Shown in pieces: positions 55,999-64,000 of a stretch of DNA of 64,000 bases. The DNA comes from Pantoea alfalfae. GTDB lineage: Bacteria > Pseudomonadota > Gammaproteobacteria > Enterobacterales > Enterobacteriaceae. The DNA is taken from assembly GCF_019880205.1 (NCBI RefSeq), contig NZ_CP082292.1, forward strand, positions 3,906,001 to 3,970,000. The letters are read 5' to 3'. How positions within the stretch are numbered: position 1 is the stretch's first letter; every line of letters starts with the position of its first letter. Made by a program: the position numbers and the translations under genes. The notes under the pieces are model-generated. The model saw only the letters and a list, made by a program, of their open reading frames with translations, was not told the origin of the DNA and did not search any database.

Positions 55999-56658
55999 CT
56001 ACACCAGATCCCAGCCACGGGCGCGCCACAACGCAGGCAGCTGCGCCATGTCGTCGAAGCGCGTCACCAGCGGATGATCCAGTTCAGGATTGTGCGGATC
56101 AGCACAGTAGTAGTAGACCGGGATCCCGGCGGCAATACCGGCGCGGGCGCCCGCTTCGGAGTCATCCACCAGAATGCAGCGCTCAATCGGCACCTGCATC
56201 TGTTCCGCCGCGTGGTACATCAGCTCCGGATCGGGCTTCCAGTGCAGAATGTCATAACCGCTATAGAGGTGTTCGGCAAACAGCGGCAGCATGCCGGTTA
56301 AGCCCAGCGAGTGCTGCATCTTTTTTACCGTCCCGTTTGAGACCACGCACATCGGCACTTTGATCTGCTCCACTAGCGCTTTCGCACCCGGAATTGGCTG
56401 CAGTTGCTGATCGAACAGTCGCGCGACTTCCGCGCGATAAGCTGTCTCCACCTCTTCCATCGGCAGCGACACCTGATGCGCGTCGCCCACGTCACGAATG
56501 ATGTCGTAGAGTTTGACGCCCTTATACTTTTCAAACATCTGCTGCAGCGACAGCGCCAGACCGTAACGGGCAAACGTGTTGACGTAGGCCTGGGTGCAGA
56601 GCAACTCACTGTCCACCAGCGTGCCATCGCAATCAAAAAAGACGCATTCAACTGACAT
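55999..56658 (-). CDS. yieH: YieH, HAD-family 6-phosphogluconate phosphatase
   Basis: A 219-residue HAD phosphatase with motif I FFDCDGTLVDSE (Asp nucleophile), motif II CVVSNGT, motif III Lys in HWKPDPELM and motif IV ILVDDSEAGARAG. It matches E. coli YieH, which dephosphorylates 6-phosphogluconate and related sugar phosphates. It is divergent from adeP, the same arrangement as yieH-yieG in E. coli. Confidence 0.92.
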   Translation of the reverse strand: MSVECVFFDCDGTLVDSELLCTQAYVNTFARYGLALSLQQMFEKYKGVKLYDIIRDVGDAHQVSLPMEEVETAYRAEVARLFDQQLQPIPGAKALVEQIKVPMCVVSNGTVKKMQHSLGLTGMLPLFAEHLYSGYDILHWKPDPELMYHAAEQMQVPIERCILVDDSEAGARAGIAAGIPVYYYCADPHNPELDHPLVTRFDDMAQLPALWRARGWDLV

Positions 56659-56810
56659 CAGACTCTATCCTTCGATTCAGGGGTGTGCTCCACACTCTAC
56701 CGCACTCAGCGCAGATTGCGAGACTGGCAATCGGTTGCGAAAAATCATTGTATTGCCCCGGTAAAATCGCCAGGATACGCGCCGATGATTTTTTCTTCTG
56801 GATGGATGGC

Positions 56811-58124
56811 ATGAGCAAGCAAGGCGTTTTGCAGCGCATCTTCAGGCTGCAGGAACATGGCACCACGGTGCGCACCGAAGTGATCGCAGGTATCACCACC
56901 TTTCTGACGATGGTCTATATCGTCTTCGTCAACCCGCAGATCCTCGGCGTCGCCGGTATGGATACCCAGGCGGTGTTTGTGACCACCTGTCTGATTGCCG
57001 CGTTTGGCAGCATTCTGATGGGACTGTTTGCCAATCTGCCGGTGGCGCTGGCCCCCGCAATGGGGCTGAATGCCTTCTTCGCTTTTGTGGTGGTCGGGGC
57101 GATGGGCTATTCGTGGCAGGTCGGTATGGGCGCGATTTTCTGGGGTGCGGTCGGCCTGCTGATACTGACCCTGCTGCGGGTTCGCTACTGGATGATTGCC
57201 AATATCCCACTGAGCCTGCGCGTTGGCATCACTGCCGGTATCGGCCTGTTTATCGCCATGATGGGGCTGAAGAATGCCGGTATTATCGTGCCGAATCCCG
57301 ATACGCTCGTGGCCGTGGGTAATCTGACTTCGCACAGCGTGCTGCTGGGCGCACTCGGCTTCTTTATTATCGCCATTCTGGCATCACGCAATATCCACGC
57401 GGCGGTGCTGATCTCAATGGTGATCACCACCGCTATTGGCTGGATGCTGGGCGACGTGAAGTTTGTCGGCCTGTTTTCTGCGCCGCCTTCGATTACTTCG
57501 GTGGTGGGTCAGGTCGATATCAAAGGTGCGTTTAACATTGGCATGGCGGGCGTCATCTTCTCCTTTATGCTGGTCAATCTGTTCGACTCCTCCGGCACGC
57601 TGATTGGCGTTACCGACAAAGCGGGACTGACCGATGAAACCGGCACCTTTCCGCGGATGCAGCAGGCGCTTTATGTCGACAGCATCAGTTCGGTGAGTGG
57701 CGCGCTGGCGGGCACGTCTTCCGTGACCGCCTATATCGAGAGCACCTCGGGCGTGGCGATTGGTGGCCGTACCGGTCTGATGGCCGTGGTAACCGGCCTG
57801 CTTTTCCTGCTGGTGACCTTCCTGTCACCGCTGGCCGCAATGGTGCCATCCTATGCCGCCGCAGGCGCGCTGATTTACGTTGGCGTGTTAATGACCGCCA
57901 GCCTGTCGCGCGTGCGCTGGGATGATCTGACCGAAGCCGTTCCGGCGTTTGTCACCGCCGCCATGATGCCCTTCAGCTTTTCCATCACCGAAGGCATTGC
58001 GCTGGGTTTTATCGCTTACTGCGTGATGAAACTGGGCACCGGCCGCTGGCGTGAAATCAGCCCCTGCGTGGTAATTGTTGCGCTGCTGTTTGTGCTGAAG
58101 ATTGTCTTTATCGACGCGCACTAA
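56811..58124 (+). CDS. adeP: AdeP (YieG), adenine permease of the NCS2 family
   Basis: A 437-residue polytopic permease of the AzgA subgroup of NCS2. It shows the N-terminal GTTVRTEVIAGITTFLTMVY, the APAMGLNAFFAF motif and the LFDSSGTLIGVTDKAGL and GTSSVTAYIESTSGVA blocks that line the substrate site. E. coli AdeP is a high-affinity adenine:proton symporter. The ATG at 56811 (MSKQGVLQRIF) is preferred, with GGATGG before it; the 42-codon upstream extension overlaps the promoter region. A strong terminator follows. Confidence 0.94.
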   Translation: MSKQGVLQRIFRLQEHGTTVRTEVIAGITTFLTMVYIVFVNPQILGVAGMDTQAVFVTTCLIAAFGSILMGLFANLPVALAPAMGLNAFFAFVVVGAMGYSWQVGMGAIFWGAVGLLILTLLRVRYWMIANIPLSLRVGITAGIGLFIAMMGLKNAGIIVPNPDTLVAVGNLTSHSVLLGALGFFIIAILASRNIHAAVLISMVITTAIGWMLGDVKFVGLFSAPPSITSVVGQVDIKGAFNIGMAGVIFSFMLVNLFDSSGTLIGVTDKAGLTDETGTFPRMQQALYVDSISSVSGALAGTSSVTAYIESTSGVAIGGRTGLMAVVTGLLFLLVTFLSPLAAMVPSYAAAGALIYVGVLMTASLSRVRWDDLTEAVPAFVTAAMMPFSFSITEGIALGFIAYCVMKLGTGRWREISPCVVIVALLFVLKIVFIDAH

Positions 58125-58135
58125 GCACAGTCAGA

Positions 58136-58162
58136 GCCGCAACCCACCGGTTGCGGCTTTTT
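58136..58162 (+). terminator. Terminator of adeP
   Basis: Perfect 9-bp stem GCCGCAACC/GGTTGCGGC with a 4-nt loop and a T run, 12 bp after the adeP stop codon. It overlaps the stop of the convergent gene that ends at 58161. Confidence 0.92.
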
Positions 58163-58910
58163 ACATTTGAGGATGCAGATTGCGCTCGCCGGGCAGACTG
58201 GTCAGCCGCAGGGCATGAGGCCCGATGTTGGGTTTACCCATCTCGATTTCGCGTAATGCACGCCATTCAAAAGCGTTATCCATCTCCCACAGGTACAGCC
58301 GCTGGGTCGCAGACGACAGCGCGCACGACCAGACCAGCATGGGTTCCGCATCACATACCACCTGAATCTCGGGATAGAGTGACGATCGCAGCCGACCGGC
58401 ACCCGGCAACAGGCGCAGCGAATCCAGTCCGCGATCGCCTTCTCCCGTCAGCTTGAGAATGCTCTGGCGTAACGTCCAGATTTGCGTCACCGCTTCCATG
58501 GCATCCTGCTGGGCATTAATCCAGGCGATTTCGCCCGACGTTAATCCCTGAATCAGCTGCTCCTGAGTCTGACGGCTCCGCGCATGCACAATCTCCATAT
58601 CCAGACCCGCACGTCCACCCTCTTCAGCCAGCAGCACCCCCACCGTATTGCCCGCATAGGCGATGCTGAAATCGGGCAGATCGCTGTCAGCAAAAACGGG
58701 GCGTCCGTTACCCTGGATAAGCAGGCGCGGCAGCTCACTAATGCCATAAACCCGCAGCATCAGTTGTGCCAGCAGGGTACGGGCGGCAAGAAATCGTCCA
58801 CGGCGTTTGTCAGCAAACTGCTGTGCCGTGTCGGTGATAACCTGGGGAATGCGTAAATCATTAGCCGGGAAGCCGGGATCGCCCGTCCAGCGTACAAAAT
58901 GACCAGCCAT
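58161..58910 (-). CDS. 4'-phosphopantetheinyl transferase-like protein (AcpT-type)
   Basis: A 249-residue protein with the layout of Sfp/AcpT phosphopantetheinyl transferases: RGRFLAARTLLAQLM, a GRPVF segment, FSIAYAGNTVGVLLAEEG in place of the usual FSLSHSG block, the metal-binding GLDMEIV, and WTLRQSILKLTGEG at the place of the WxxKEAxxK motif. The Asp and Glu of GLDMEI are present, but the usual Lys-Glu is Arg-Gln, losing the third acidic ligand. It may be an altered or inactive enzyme, or one using a two-ligand metal site as some PPTases do. Monocistronic and convergent with adeP. Confidence 0.72.
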   Translation of the reverse strand: MAGHFVRWTGDPGFPANDLRIPQVITDTAQQFADKRRGRFLAARTLLAQLMLRVYGISELPRLLIQGNGRPVFADSDLPDFSIAYAGNTVGVLLAEEGGRAGLDMEIVHARSRQTQEQLIQGLTSGEIAWINAQQDAMEAVTQIWTLRQSILKLTGEGDRGLDSLRLLPGAGRLRSSLYPEIQVVCDAEPMLVWSCALSSATQRLYLWEMDNAFEWRALREIEMGKPNIGPHALRLTSLPGERNLHPQM

Positions 58911-59047
58911 CTGTCGCTCCGTGAAAATGGTCAGATAATCATCAGACGCATTGTAGGAATTTTCTTACCTTAATGCACCTGACAACGCACAGATTGGGGT
59001 AAATTCGGAATAGGATGAGCAGAGTCGCGAGGATCGACCAGAGATAA

Positions 59048-59071
59048 GCGTCGCGATTCGACTCGCGACGC
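59048..59071 (-). terminator. Stem-loop after the nitroreductase gene
   Basis: Perfect 8-bp stem GCGTCGCG/CGCGACGC with an 8-nt loop starting 9 bp after the stop codon. There is no T run, so it is a weak or Rho-assisted terminator candidate. Confidence 0.5.
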
Positions 59072-59079
59072 GGGCAGCA

Positions 59080-59670
59080 TCAGGCGAAACGGCTCGCCTG
59101 CTCAAAGCTCAGTCGCGGCAGGCGCGGATGCAGTTTTGACGCGTCACCATAGCCGAGGTTAATCAGCAGGTTAACCTGATACTGACCGTCGGGGAAAAAG
59201 GCGTCATTGACTTTGGCCGGATCAAATCCGGACATCGGACCGGCATCCAGACCCAGCGAACGAGCCGCCAGAATCAGGTAGCCCGCCTGCAGGCTGCTGT
59301 TACGGAAAGCGGTCTCTTTTGCCACTTCCGGGCTGCCGGTAAACCAGCTGCGCGCATCAGCATGCGGGAACAGGGCGGGCAGCTGCTCATAGAACTCGCG
59401 GTCCCAGGCCACAATCACCGTGACCGGCGCGCTCATGGTTTTTTCCAGATTGCCGGAAGAGAGTGCCGGTTTCAGCTTCTCTTTGCCTTCCGCCGAGGTC
59501 ACGAAAACAAATCGCGCAGGCGAGCAGTTCGCCGAGGTTGGGCCCAGTGCCGTTAAAGCATAGAGCTGCTCCAGCAGGGCGTTATCGACGGGCTTAGCCT
59601 GCCAGTAACTATGGGTGCGGGCGTCATTAAACAGCGTGTCCAGTGCGGCAGTGTCGAGCGGTGTACTCAT
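59080..59670 (-). CDS. RutE-like nitroreductase / malonic semialdehyde reductase
   Basis: A 196-residue FMN-dependent nitroreductase-fold protein with the same length as E. coli RutE. It keeps the blocks [26 protein letters not shown] [22 protein letters not shown] and [12 protein letters not shown]. RutE-type enzymes reduce malonic semialdehyde to 3-hydroxypropionate in pyrimidine catabolism. No other rut gene is adjacent, so the enzyme may act on other aldehydes or enals here. The ATG at 59670 follows AGGAGAGTTGC. Confidence 0.9.
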   Translation of the reverse strand: MSTPLDTAALDTLFNDARTHSYWQAKPVDNALLEQLYALTALGPTSANCSPARFVFVTSAEGKEKLKPALSSGNLEKTMSAPVTVIVAWDREFYEQLPALFPHADARSWFTGSPEVAKETAFRNSSLQAGYLILAARSLGLDAGPMSGFDPAKVNDAFFPDGQYQVNLLINLGYGDASKLHPRLPRLSFEQASRFA

Positions 59671-60052
59671 GCAACTCTCCTGTTTCAGGCGAAAAAACTC
59701 GCCCAACGGTGTTCACGTAGTGGGTTTGCGTCCGGTCCGGCGCGGCGGGATGAGGCGGGGTTCACTCACCGCGATCATAGCCGCACGTCAGATCGGCGCG
59801 TCTACCGTTATACGACAACGTGTTGCCGCCGCAAAGTAGCAAACTGGATTAAAAGGCAGCGATAGTAATCTTCATCATAAAGGCACAGATAACAACTCAA
59901 TAGCTCAACAACCAGTCGTCGCACATCTTAGGATCTGTACAATCCTCAGTGCAACGTGACAGATCTGATCTTTTATTATCCACCCTCAACGTTTGTAAAA
60001 AAGAGTACGTTACCCTGCTGTTTTAAAAACTGAGACACGACAGGAAGTCAGT
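59671..60052. other. Intergenic region before the effector pair
   Basis: About 380 bp without a supportable gene; AT-rich from 59860 onward. It should carry the nitroreductase promoter on the minus strand and the effector promoter on the plus strand. Confidence 0.5.
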
Positions 60053-62299
60053 ATGATAATCAGCCCGCCGTTTGTCCGCCCCCGGAACACCGGAGAAAAT
60101 GACCCGTCATGGGTCAGCAGAATGATGCCCGTGGATATAAACCGGGATTTCCCGCTCAACCGGCACGCATCATGGCACGGGGGCGTGCACGTCCTCCACA
60201 CCGACCGCACTGAGGAAGGCTACGAACGTATTGAGTTTGTCCGCGCTATTGCTGATGGGGAAGTTGTTTCTTTTCGGTCTCCGTCTTCCACACACAAACG
60301 TGATACTTTTCCGCTGAATTATGATGGCAGAACCGATGATGGGTATGTGCTGTTAAAGCATCAGACCGATATCGGTGAAAACTGTCGTGTCGTTTATTAC
60401 TCCCTGTACATGCATCTCATGGACCGGCTGGACCCGGCAATCAGAGCCGGAGCAAAAGTCTGGCGCAAGGACCGTATCGGGCAAAGTGGTATGGTCAGCG
60501 AAACCAATGCCTTTCACTTTGAGGTATTCTGTGACAACGAGAACATGCTGAAGCTGACCGGACGCATCACTCCTGAACTCGATATCACCCGTGACGGCAG
60601 AACCGACACCCTTTATGGCGATATCCATTTTTATCTGTCGCCCGGTACACACTTTTATGAATCGGTGACTGATGCTGCCTCACCGGACACGTACCGCCTG
60701 AATTCAGTTCATACCACCACGGAACCGTTATTCGTCAGCATGACCTTCGAAAAAGGCGACTGCACGATGGTAACCCGCAGGCAGAACACCACCACGGCGG
60801 CACGTTTCGACACGGTGGGGGATCCGCTGGTGAATGCAGATGCTGTACAGGATACTGATGATGAAATTCCGTATGAATATAACCTGTATCGGACAGCGTG
60901 CCGTCTGTACCCGCAGAATCCGTCTGCCGGGCTCGAATTGCTCCGTTTCGGGCGGGTCATCAGCACTGAACATGAAACCCTGACGCCTGCTGATGCGCCG
61001 TTATGGCGTACCGTCAGCTTCCCCGGCGGAACGGGCATGGTTAACCTGGCTTCCCCTGACATCAAAAAATTCAGCGATGCCGACTTTCCGCACTGGACGG
61101 GTTGGCGGATGGTGGACGATGACACGGACAACAACAGTCAGTGTAATTCTCCCCTTATCGCCGGATTGCAGGACTGCGGGCATTTCGGTGACCTGAGCAG
61201 CCGTCTGGTCTGCCATTTTCCGCTGGAGTGGAATTTTGCCACCTTTGACCAGCGCTATGCCTGGCTCAGAACCGGCTCTGACGATGTTCCTGCCATGTCA
61301 GAAGAAGACTATGAACGGCTGAAAAGTCATGCCTCAGCGCTGTGCTTTGAGACCGGTGAACACGGCACCGGCAGGCTGTGGCATTTCCATCCAGTGGCCT
61401 TCATTACCCACTTTCGCAAATGCTGCTGGCTGAGCAAATCAGAGCTGAAGCAGCTTGTTCCACGGAACGCATTAAGAGCGGCCGGGCGGAATGATTACCG
61501 CTGGGAGGCCATAAGTTACCGGGATGCTGATGGTAGCATCCCGGACACTATCCGTACGCACATAAACAGGACGATGCAGAAATACCTGATAACCACCCCG
61601 CTGCGCATCGCCTGCTTCCTGGGAAACGGCATTCAGGAAACGGGCTGGCTGGGATCGATGGAGGAAGAGTACCGCTATACGGAAACAGACCCGCGCACCC
61701 ATCAGGTCATCCGGCGCTACAACATCTGGTATTACCCGTGGTACGGGCGCGGCCTGCTACAGCTGACTAATCCTGAAAACTACTTAGATTATTTCAGCTT
61801 CCGGGGACGGACCTGCCCGGAAAATATCAGGAACATCCTGATAAATGAATACAGTCGTCTGTATTTACACCGCGGCATTCGCTATACCGACAATCACCTG
61901 TCTGATACCGAAAACCACGTCCCGGAAAATATTATCCGCTGGCGGAATAACGTCAGCAGCGACCTGCATGAGGCGGCCAGCAGCGCCGGATTTTACTGGG
62001 TAGCAAGGGATATGGCCCCCTATGCGGATGCCGAACATGTGCTGGAGCGGTGCAGCGTCACTCCCCGGCAGAGCGGGAGAAAGATTTACTACCGCAGCCC
62101 GGCCTTCTGGCGGGCCAGCGCCGCCGTTAACCTGCCGGGTCAGATCGATAATGAACATTATCAGGGGCTGAACGGGTTTGATAGCCGCTGCTGCGTCTAC
62201 GGCAGCGCGATAGCCGTCCTTACCGAGCAGAAATTCCCGGACAGCCATAACAACCCGGTCAACGAAAAACCCGAATCAGACCAGCTAAGGAGAGGCTGA
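60053..62299 (+). CDS. Two-domain peptidoglycan hydrolase, probable type VI effector (M23-like plus lysozyme-like)
   Basis: A 748-residue protein without a signal peptide. Residues about 30-200 resemble an M23/LytM-type zinc peptidase or amidase (SWHGGVHV with His42, YSLYMHLMD, NAFHFEVF). Residues about 490-730 resemble a GH19/lysozyme-like muramidase, with catalytic-type Glu529 in GNGIQETGWLGSMEEE and YPWYGRGLLQLTNPENY. The middle is not recognised. The plan recalls bifunctional amidase-lysozyme type VI effectors such as TseP of Aeromonas (from memory). An overlapping secreted partner gene supports an effector/immunity pair. No T6SS structural, VgrG or PAAR gene is in the window. AGGA precedes the ATG. 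Confidence 0.78.
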   Translation: MIISPPFVRPRNTGENDPSWVSRMMPVDINRDFPLNRHASWHGGVHVLHTDRTEEGYERIEFVRAIADGEVVSFRSPSSTHKRDTFPLNYDGRTDDGYVLLKHQTDIGENCRVVYYSLYMHLMDRLDPAIRAGAKVWRKDRIGQSGMVSETNAFHFEVFCDNENMLKLTGRITPELDITRDGRTDTLYGDIHFYLSPGTHFYESVTDAASPDTYRLNSVHTTTEPLFVSMTFEKGDCTMVTRRQNTTTAARFDTVGDPLVNADAVQDTDDEIPYEYNLYRTACRLYPQNPSAGLELLRFGRVISTEHETLTPADAPLWRTVSFPGGTGMVNLASPDIKKFSDADFPHWTGWRMVDDDTDNNSQCNSPLIAGLQDCGHFGDLSSRLVCHFPLEWNFATFDQRYAWLRTGSDDVPAMSEEDYERLKSHASALCFETGEHGTGRLWHFHPVAFITHFRKCCWLSKSELKQLVPRNALRAAGRNDYRWEAISYRDADGSIPDTIRTHINRTMQKYLITTPLRIACFLGNGIQETGWLGSMEEEYRYTETDPRTHQVIRRYNIWYYPWYGRGLLQLTNPENYLDYFSFRGRTCPENIRNILINEYSRLYLHRGIRYTDNHLSDTENHVPENIIRWRNNVSSDLHEAASSAGFYWVARDMAPYADAEHVLERCSVTPRQSGRKIYYRSPAFWRASAAVNLPGQIDNEHYQGLNGFDSRCCVYGSAIAVLTEQKFPDSHNNPVNEKPESDQLRRG

Positions 62300-62952
62300 T
62301 GAAAAAATTGCTGCTGCTGATGGCAATCCCGTTTTTTTCCTCGGGAGAAATATTTCCGGAAATTACCGCTCCAGACAAATTAAGTGTTCTGCCTTTTTAC
62401 CAAAAAATATTACATCGATATGACTATCTGGCGGATACGGGCTGTGGAATTGTTTCATTGAAATTATTCTACCCACCTGAACATAATAAATATCCGCCAT
62501 CAGGTCCCAACCCGTGGCTTTGTCTATATGCAGTAGATATCATCAGCAACGGATACGGACCGGGACAGGTCCTGCCTGAAAGAGTCTACCTTGATAAAAA
62601 AACAGGGATTTGGAAAAAGGAAAAGTACGCCCCAGGCAGGGAAAATACACAGCGTTCCCTTGAAGTTTATGGCATCAAAAGCCTGAGCGAGCTGCAGCCT
62701 CTGGAGCTGTATAATATCCGGTCCGTCAATGCCCGTGGCTATGCGATAGTAAACCGCAATATTCCCCTGGAGGAAAAAAAGAAAGGGATAAAGAAAAAAC
62801 TGTCATTCTGCCTGATACAAAACCAGAGCTATTCTGCTTTCTGCGGTTCAAGATCAATGCTCGTCGACGGAAAAGATGTCGATTTCACCCCCTACATGCT
62901 CAAATCTCTTGAAACGATCGAAATGGGTCTCCCGGAAAAACCAGATAGTTGA
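62299..62952 (+). CDS. Probable periplasmic immunity protein of the hydrolase
   Basis: A 217-residue protein with a Sec signal peptide (MKKLLLLMAIPFFSSG, cleavage around residue 16) and no known domain. Its ATG overlaps the effector stop codon (TGATG) and AAGGAGAG lies just before it. A secreted partner directly coupled to a peptidoglycan hydrolase is what a periplasmic immunity protein looks like. Several cysteines (GCGIVSL, PWLCLY, SFCLIQ, AFCGSR) could form disulfides. The gene is more AT-rich than its neighbours, a sign of acquisition. Immunity is inferred from context only. Confidence 0.7.
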   Translation: MKKLLLLMAIPFFSSGEIFPEITAPDKLSVLPFYQKILHRYDYLADTGCGIVSLKLFYPPEHNKYPPSGPNPWLCLYAVDIISNGYGPGQVLPERVYLDKKTGIWKKEKYAPGRENTQRSLEVYGIKSLSELQPLELYNIRSVNARGYAIVNRNIPLEEKKKGIKKKLSFCLIQNQSYSAFCGSRSMLVDGKDVDFTPYMLKSLETIEMGLPEKPDS

Positions 62953-63166
62953 TTTATCGTCACGCATAGTTACTACTGATAGTATTATAAAGTTAGATAC
63001 TTACATAGTAATAGTAAATTACCGTCTTACCATACGCTTTACATCTGTCGATCTTTGGCTCGCCATATCAGCAAGAATCAGCCCCGGTGGCACGCATAAG
63101 GAGGGTCATGACGAAGGAGACGTGTGGACACGCAGGCCTGACAGCGCTGCCGCCAGGCCAGGAAAG

Positions 63167-64000
63167 CTATTTACCGATACAGAAGCTGGAGAAGATACGG
63201 CCCAGCAGATCGTCAGAGGTGAATTCACCGGTAATCTCACTTAACGCCTGCTGAGCAACACGCAGCTCCTCCGCCAGTAACTCACCGGCCCGGGCACCGA
63301 GCAGTTGCGCTTTTCCCTGCTGTAAGTGCGTTGCCGCCTGCTCCAGCGCCTGCAGATGACGACGACGCGCCAGGAAGCCGCCTTCCATATTGCCGGAGAA
63401 GCCCATGCTCTGCTTCAGGTGATCCCGCAGTGCATCGACGCCCTCGCTGGTGCGTGCCGACAGGCGAATCAGTGAGTGACCGTTCACTTCTGTCAGGCCT
63501 AAAGGCTCACCGGTGACATCCGCCTTGTTGCGGACCACGGTAATCGGCAGTTCCGGCGGCAGGCGGGAGACAAAATCGGGCCAGATAGCCGCCGCTTCGG
63601 TGGCATCGGTGGTGGTGCCGTCCACCATAAACAGCACGCGGTCAGCCTGTTCAATCTCCTGCCAGGCACGCTCAATCCCGATACGTTCGACTTCGTCACT
63701 GGCCTCACGCAGTCCAGCGGTGTCGATGATATGCAGCGGCATGCCATCTATATGAATATGTTCACGCAGTACGTCACGGGTGGTGCCCGCAATGTCCGTA
63801 ACGATAGCGGCGTCACGGCCTGCCAGCGCATTCAGCAGGCTCGATTTGCCCGCATTGGGGCGGCCCGCAATCACCACTTTCATTCCTTCACGCAGCAGGC
63901 TGCCCTGACGCGCTTCGGCACGGACCGCATCCAGATCACCGATCACCGTATTCAGCTGCGCTTCGATTCGGCCATCAGAGAGGAAATCGATCTCTTCATC
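63167..64000 (-). CDS. mnmE: MnmE (TrmE), tRNA modification GTPase, C-terminal 277 residues
   Basis: The gene runs off the right edge; the visible part covers the inserted GTPase domain and C-terminus. It shows G1 [10 protein letters not shown]2/K-loop [16 protein letters not shown]3 [14 protein letters not shown]4 RNKAD and the invariant C-terminal FCIGK with the catalytic cysteine. With MnmG it installs the cmnm5 group on uridine 34 of several tRNAs. The frame is open from 64000 ([11 protein letters not shown]), so the GTG that could start at 63946 is internal. The 214 bp between the immunity gene and mnmE hold a GGCCTG/CAGGCC stem without T run and nothing else. Confidence 0.97.
   Translation of the reverse strand, partial: DEEIDFLSDGRIEAQLNTVIGDLDAVRAEARQGSLLREGMKVVIAGRPNAGKSSLLNALAGRDAAIVTDIAGTTRDVLREHIHIDGMPLHIIDTAGLREASDEVERIGIERAWQEIEQADRVLFMVDGTTTDATEAAAIWPDFVSRLPPELPITVVRNKADVTGEPLGLTEVNGHSLIRLSARTSEGVDALRDHLKQSMGFSGNMEGGFLARRRHLQALEQAATHLQQGKAQLLGARAGELLAEELRVAQQALSEITGEFTSDDLLGRIFSSFCIGK

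Noticed and set aside
60053..62952. Prophage endolysin/spanin cassette
   Set aside because: No holin, phage structural or integrase genes nearby, the enzyme is too large, and the partner carries a normal Sec signal rather than spanin features.
63167..63946. Complete small GTPase gene starting at GTG 63946
   Set aside because: The frame stays open to the window end with sequence typical of MnmE; it is the 3' part of mnmE cut by the window.

Overview
The window is a chromosomal segment of a gamma-proteobacterium of the order Enterobacterales, most probably an Erwiniaceae member close to Pantoea. Nearly all housekeeping products align, by recollection, with Escherichia coli K-12 proteins over full length (DppABCDF, EptB, MtlADR, YibL, SodA, FdoGHI, FdhE, FdhD, GlyQS, WecH, YieH, AdeP, MnmE), often in E. 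coli local order. The accessory content (BcsO-type cellulose operon, Ohr/OhrR, a formate dehydrogenase with Cys instead of selenocysteine, TpsA/TpsB contact-dependent inhibition) fits a plant-associated relative. Species assignment is inference.

Layout. 1-1.6 kb: start of a cellulose synthase operon (bcsO-bcsQ-bcsA, minus strand). 2.3-8 kb: dipeptide ABC transporter dppABCDF (minus). 8-10.2 kb: a gene-free repeat-rich stretch with a 442/409-bp tandem duplication carrying two kinds of palindromic element, then a three-copy 163-bp array in which every unit starts with the 3' end of the adjacent tRNA-Pro(UGG) and carries its own terminator hairpin. 10.3-17.5 kb: eptB, ohr-ohrR, a small RelA/SpoT-type HD hydrolase, yiaG, a gamma-glutamyltransferase-family enzyme, and the lipoprotein gene yiaF. 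17.6-22.2 kb: the mannitol operon mtlADR behind five CRP-like sites, then yibL. 22.2-26.6 kb: a VirK/YbjX-family gene, sodA, and an aminotransferase divergent from a DeoR-family regulator. 26.6-34 kb: fdhD, divergent from fdoGHI-fdhE-yibF.

34.1-50.5 kb is an accessory island of competition and addiction genes between yibF and glyS: a RelE/ParE-type toxin-antitoxin pair whose toxin is frameshifted at A_AAA_AAG, a SymE-family gene with a decayed partner, an orphan cdiA-CT/immunity module, and a complete cdiB-cdiA-cdiI operon with a 3387-residue CdiA. The orphan and main cdiA copies share a long, nearly identical direct repeat, so their toxin tips could in principle be exchanged; the orphan has a small out-of-frame deletion and a single-base frameshift. 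50.8-64 kb returns to core genes (glyQS, wecH, an AraC/GlxA-type regulator, yieH-adeP, a phosphopantetheinyl transferase-like gene, rutE-like nitroreductase). It is interrupted by a second accessory insert, a two-domain peptidoglycan hydrolase with an overlapping secreted partner that looks like a type VI effector/immunity pair, just before mnmE, which runs off the window end.

Functional themes: peptide and mannitol uptake, envelope modification, oxidative-stress defence, periplasmic formate oxidation, and two separate interbacterial antagonism modules. No complete phage, insertion sequence, CRISPR array or rRNA operon was seen.
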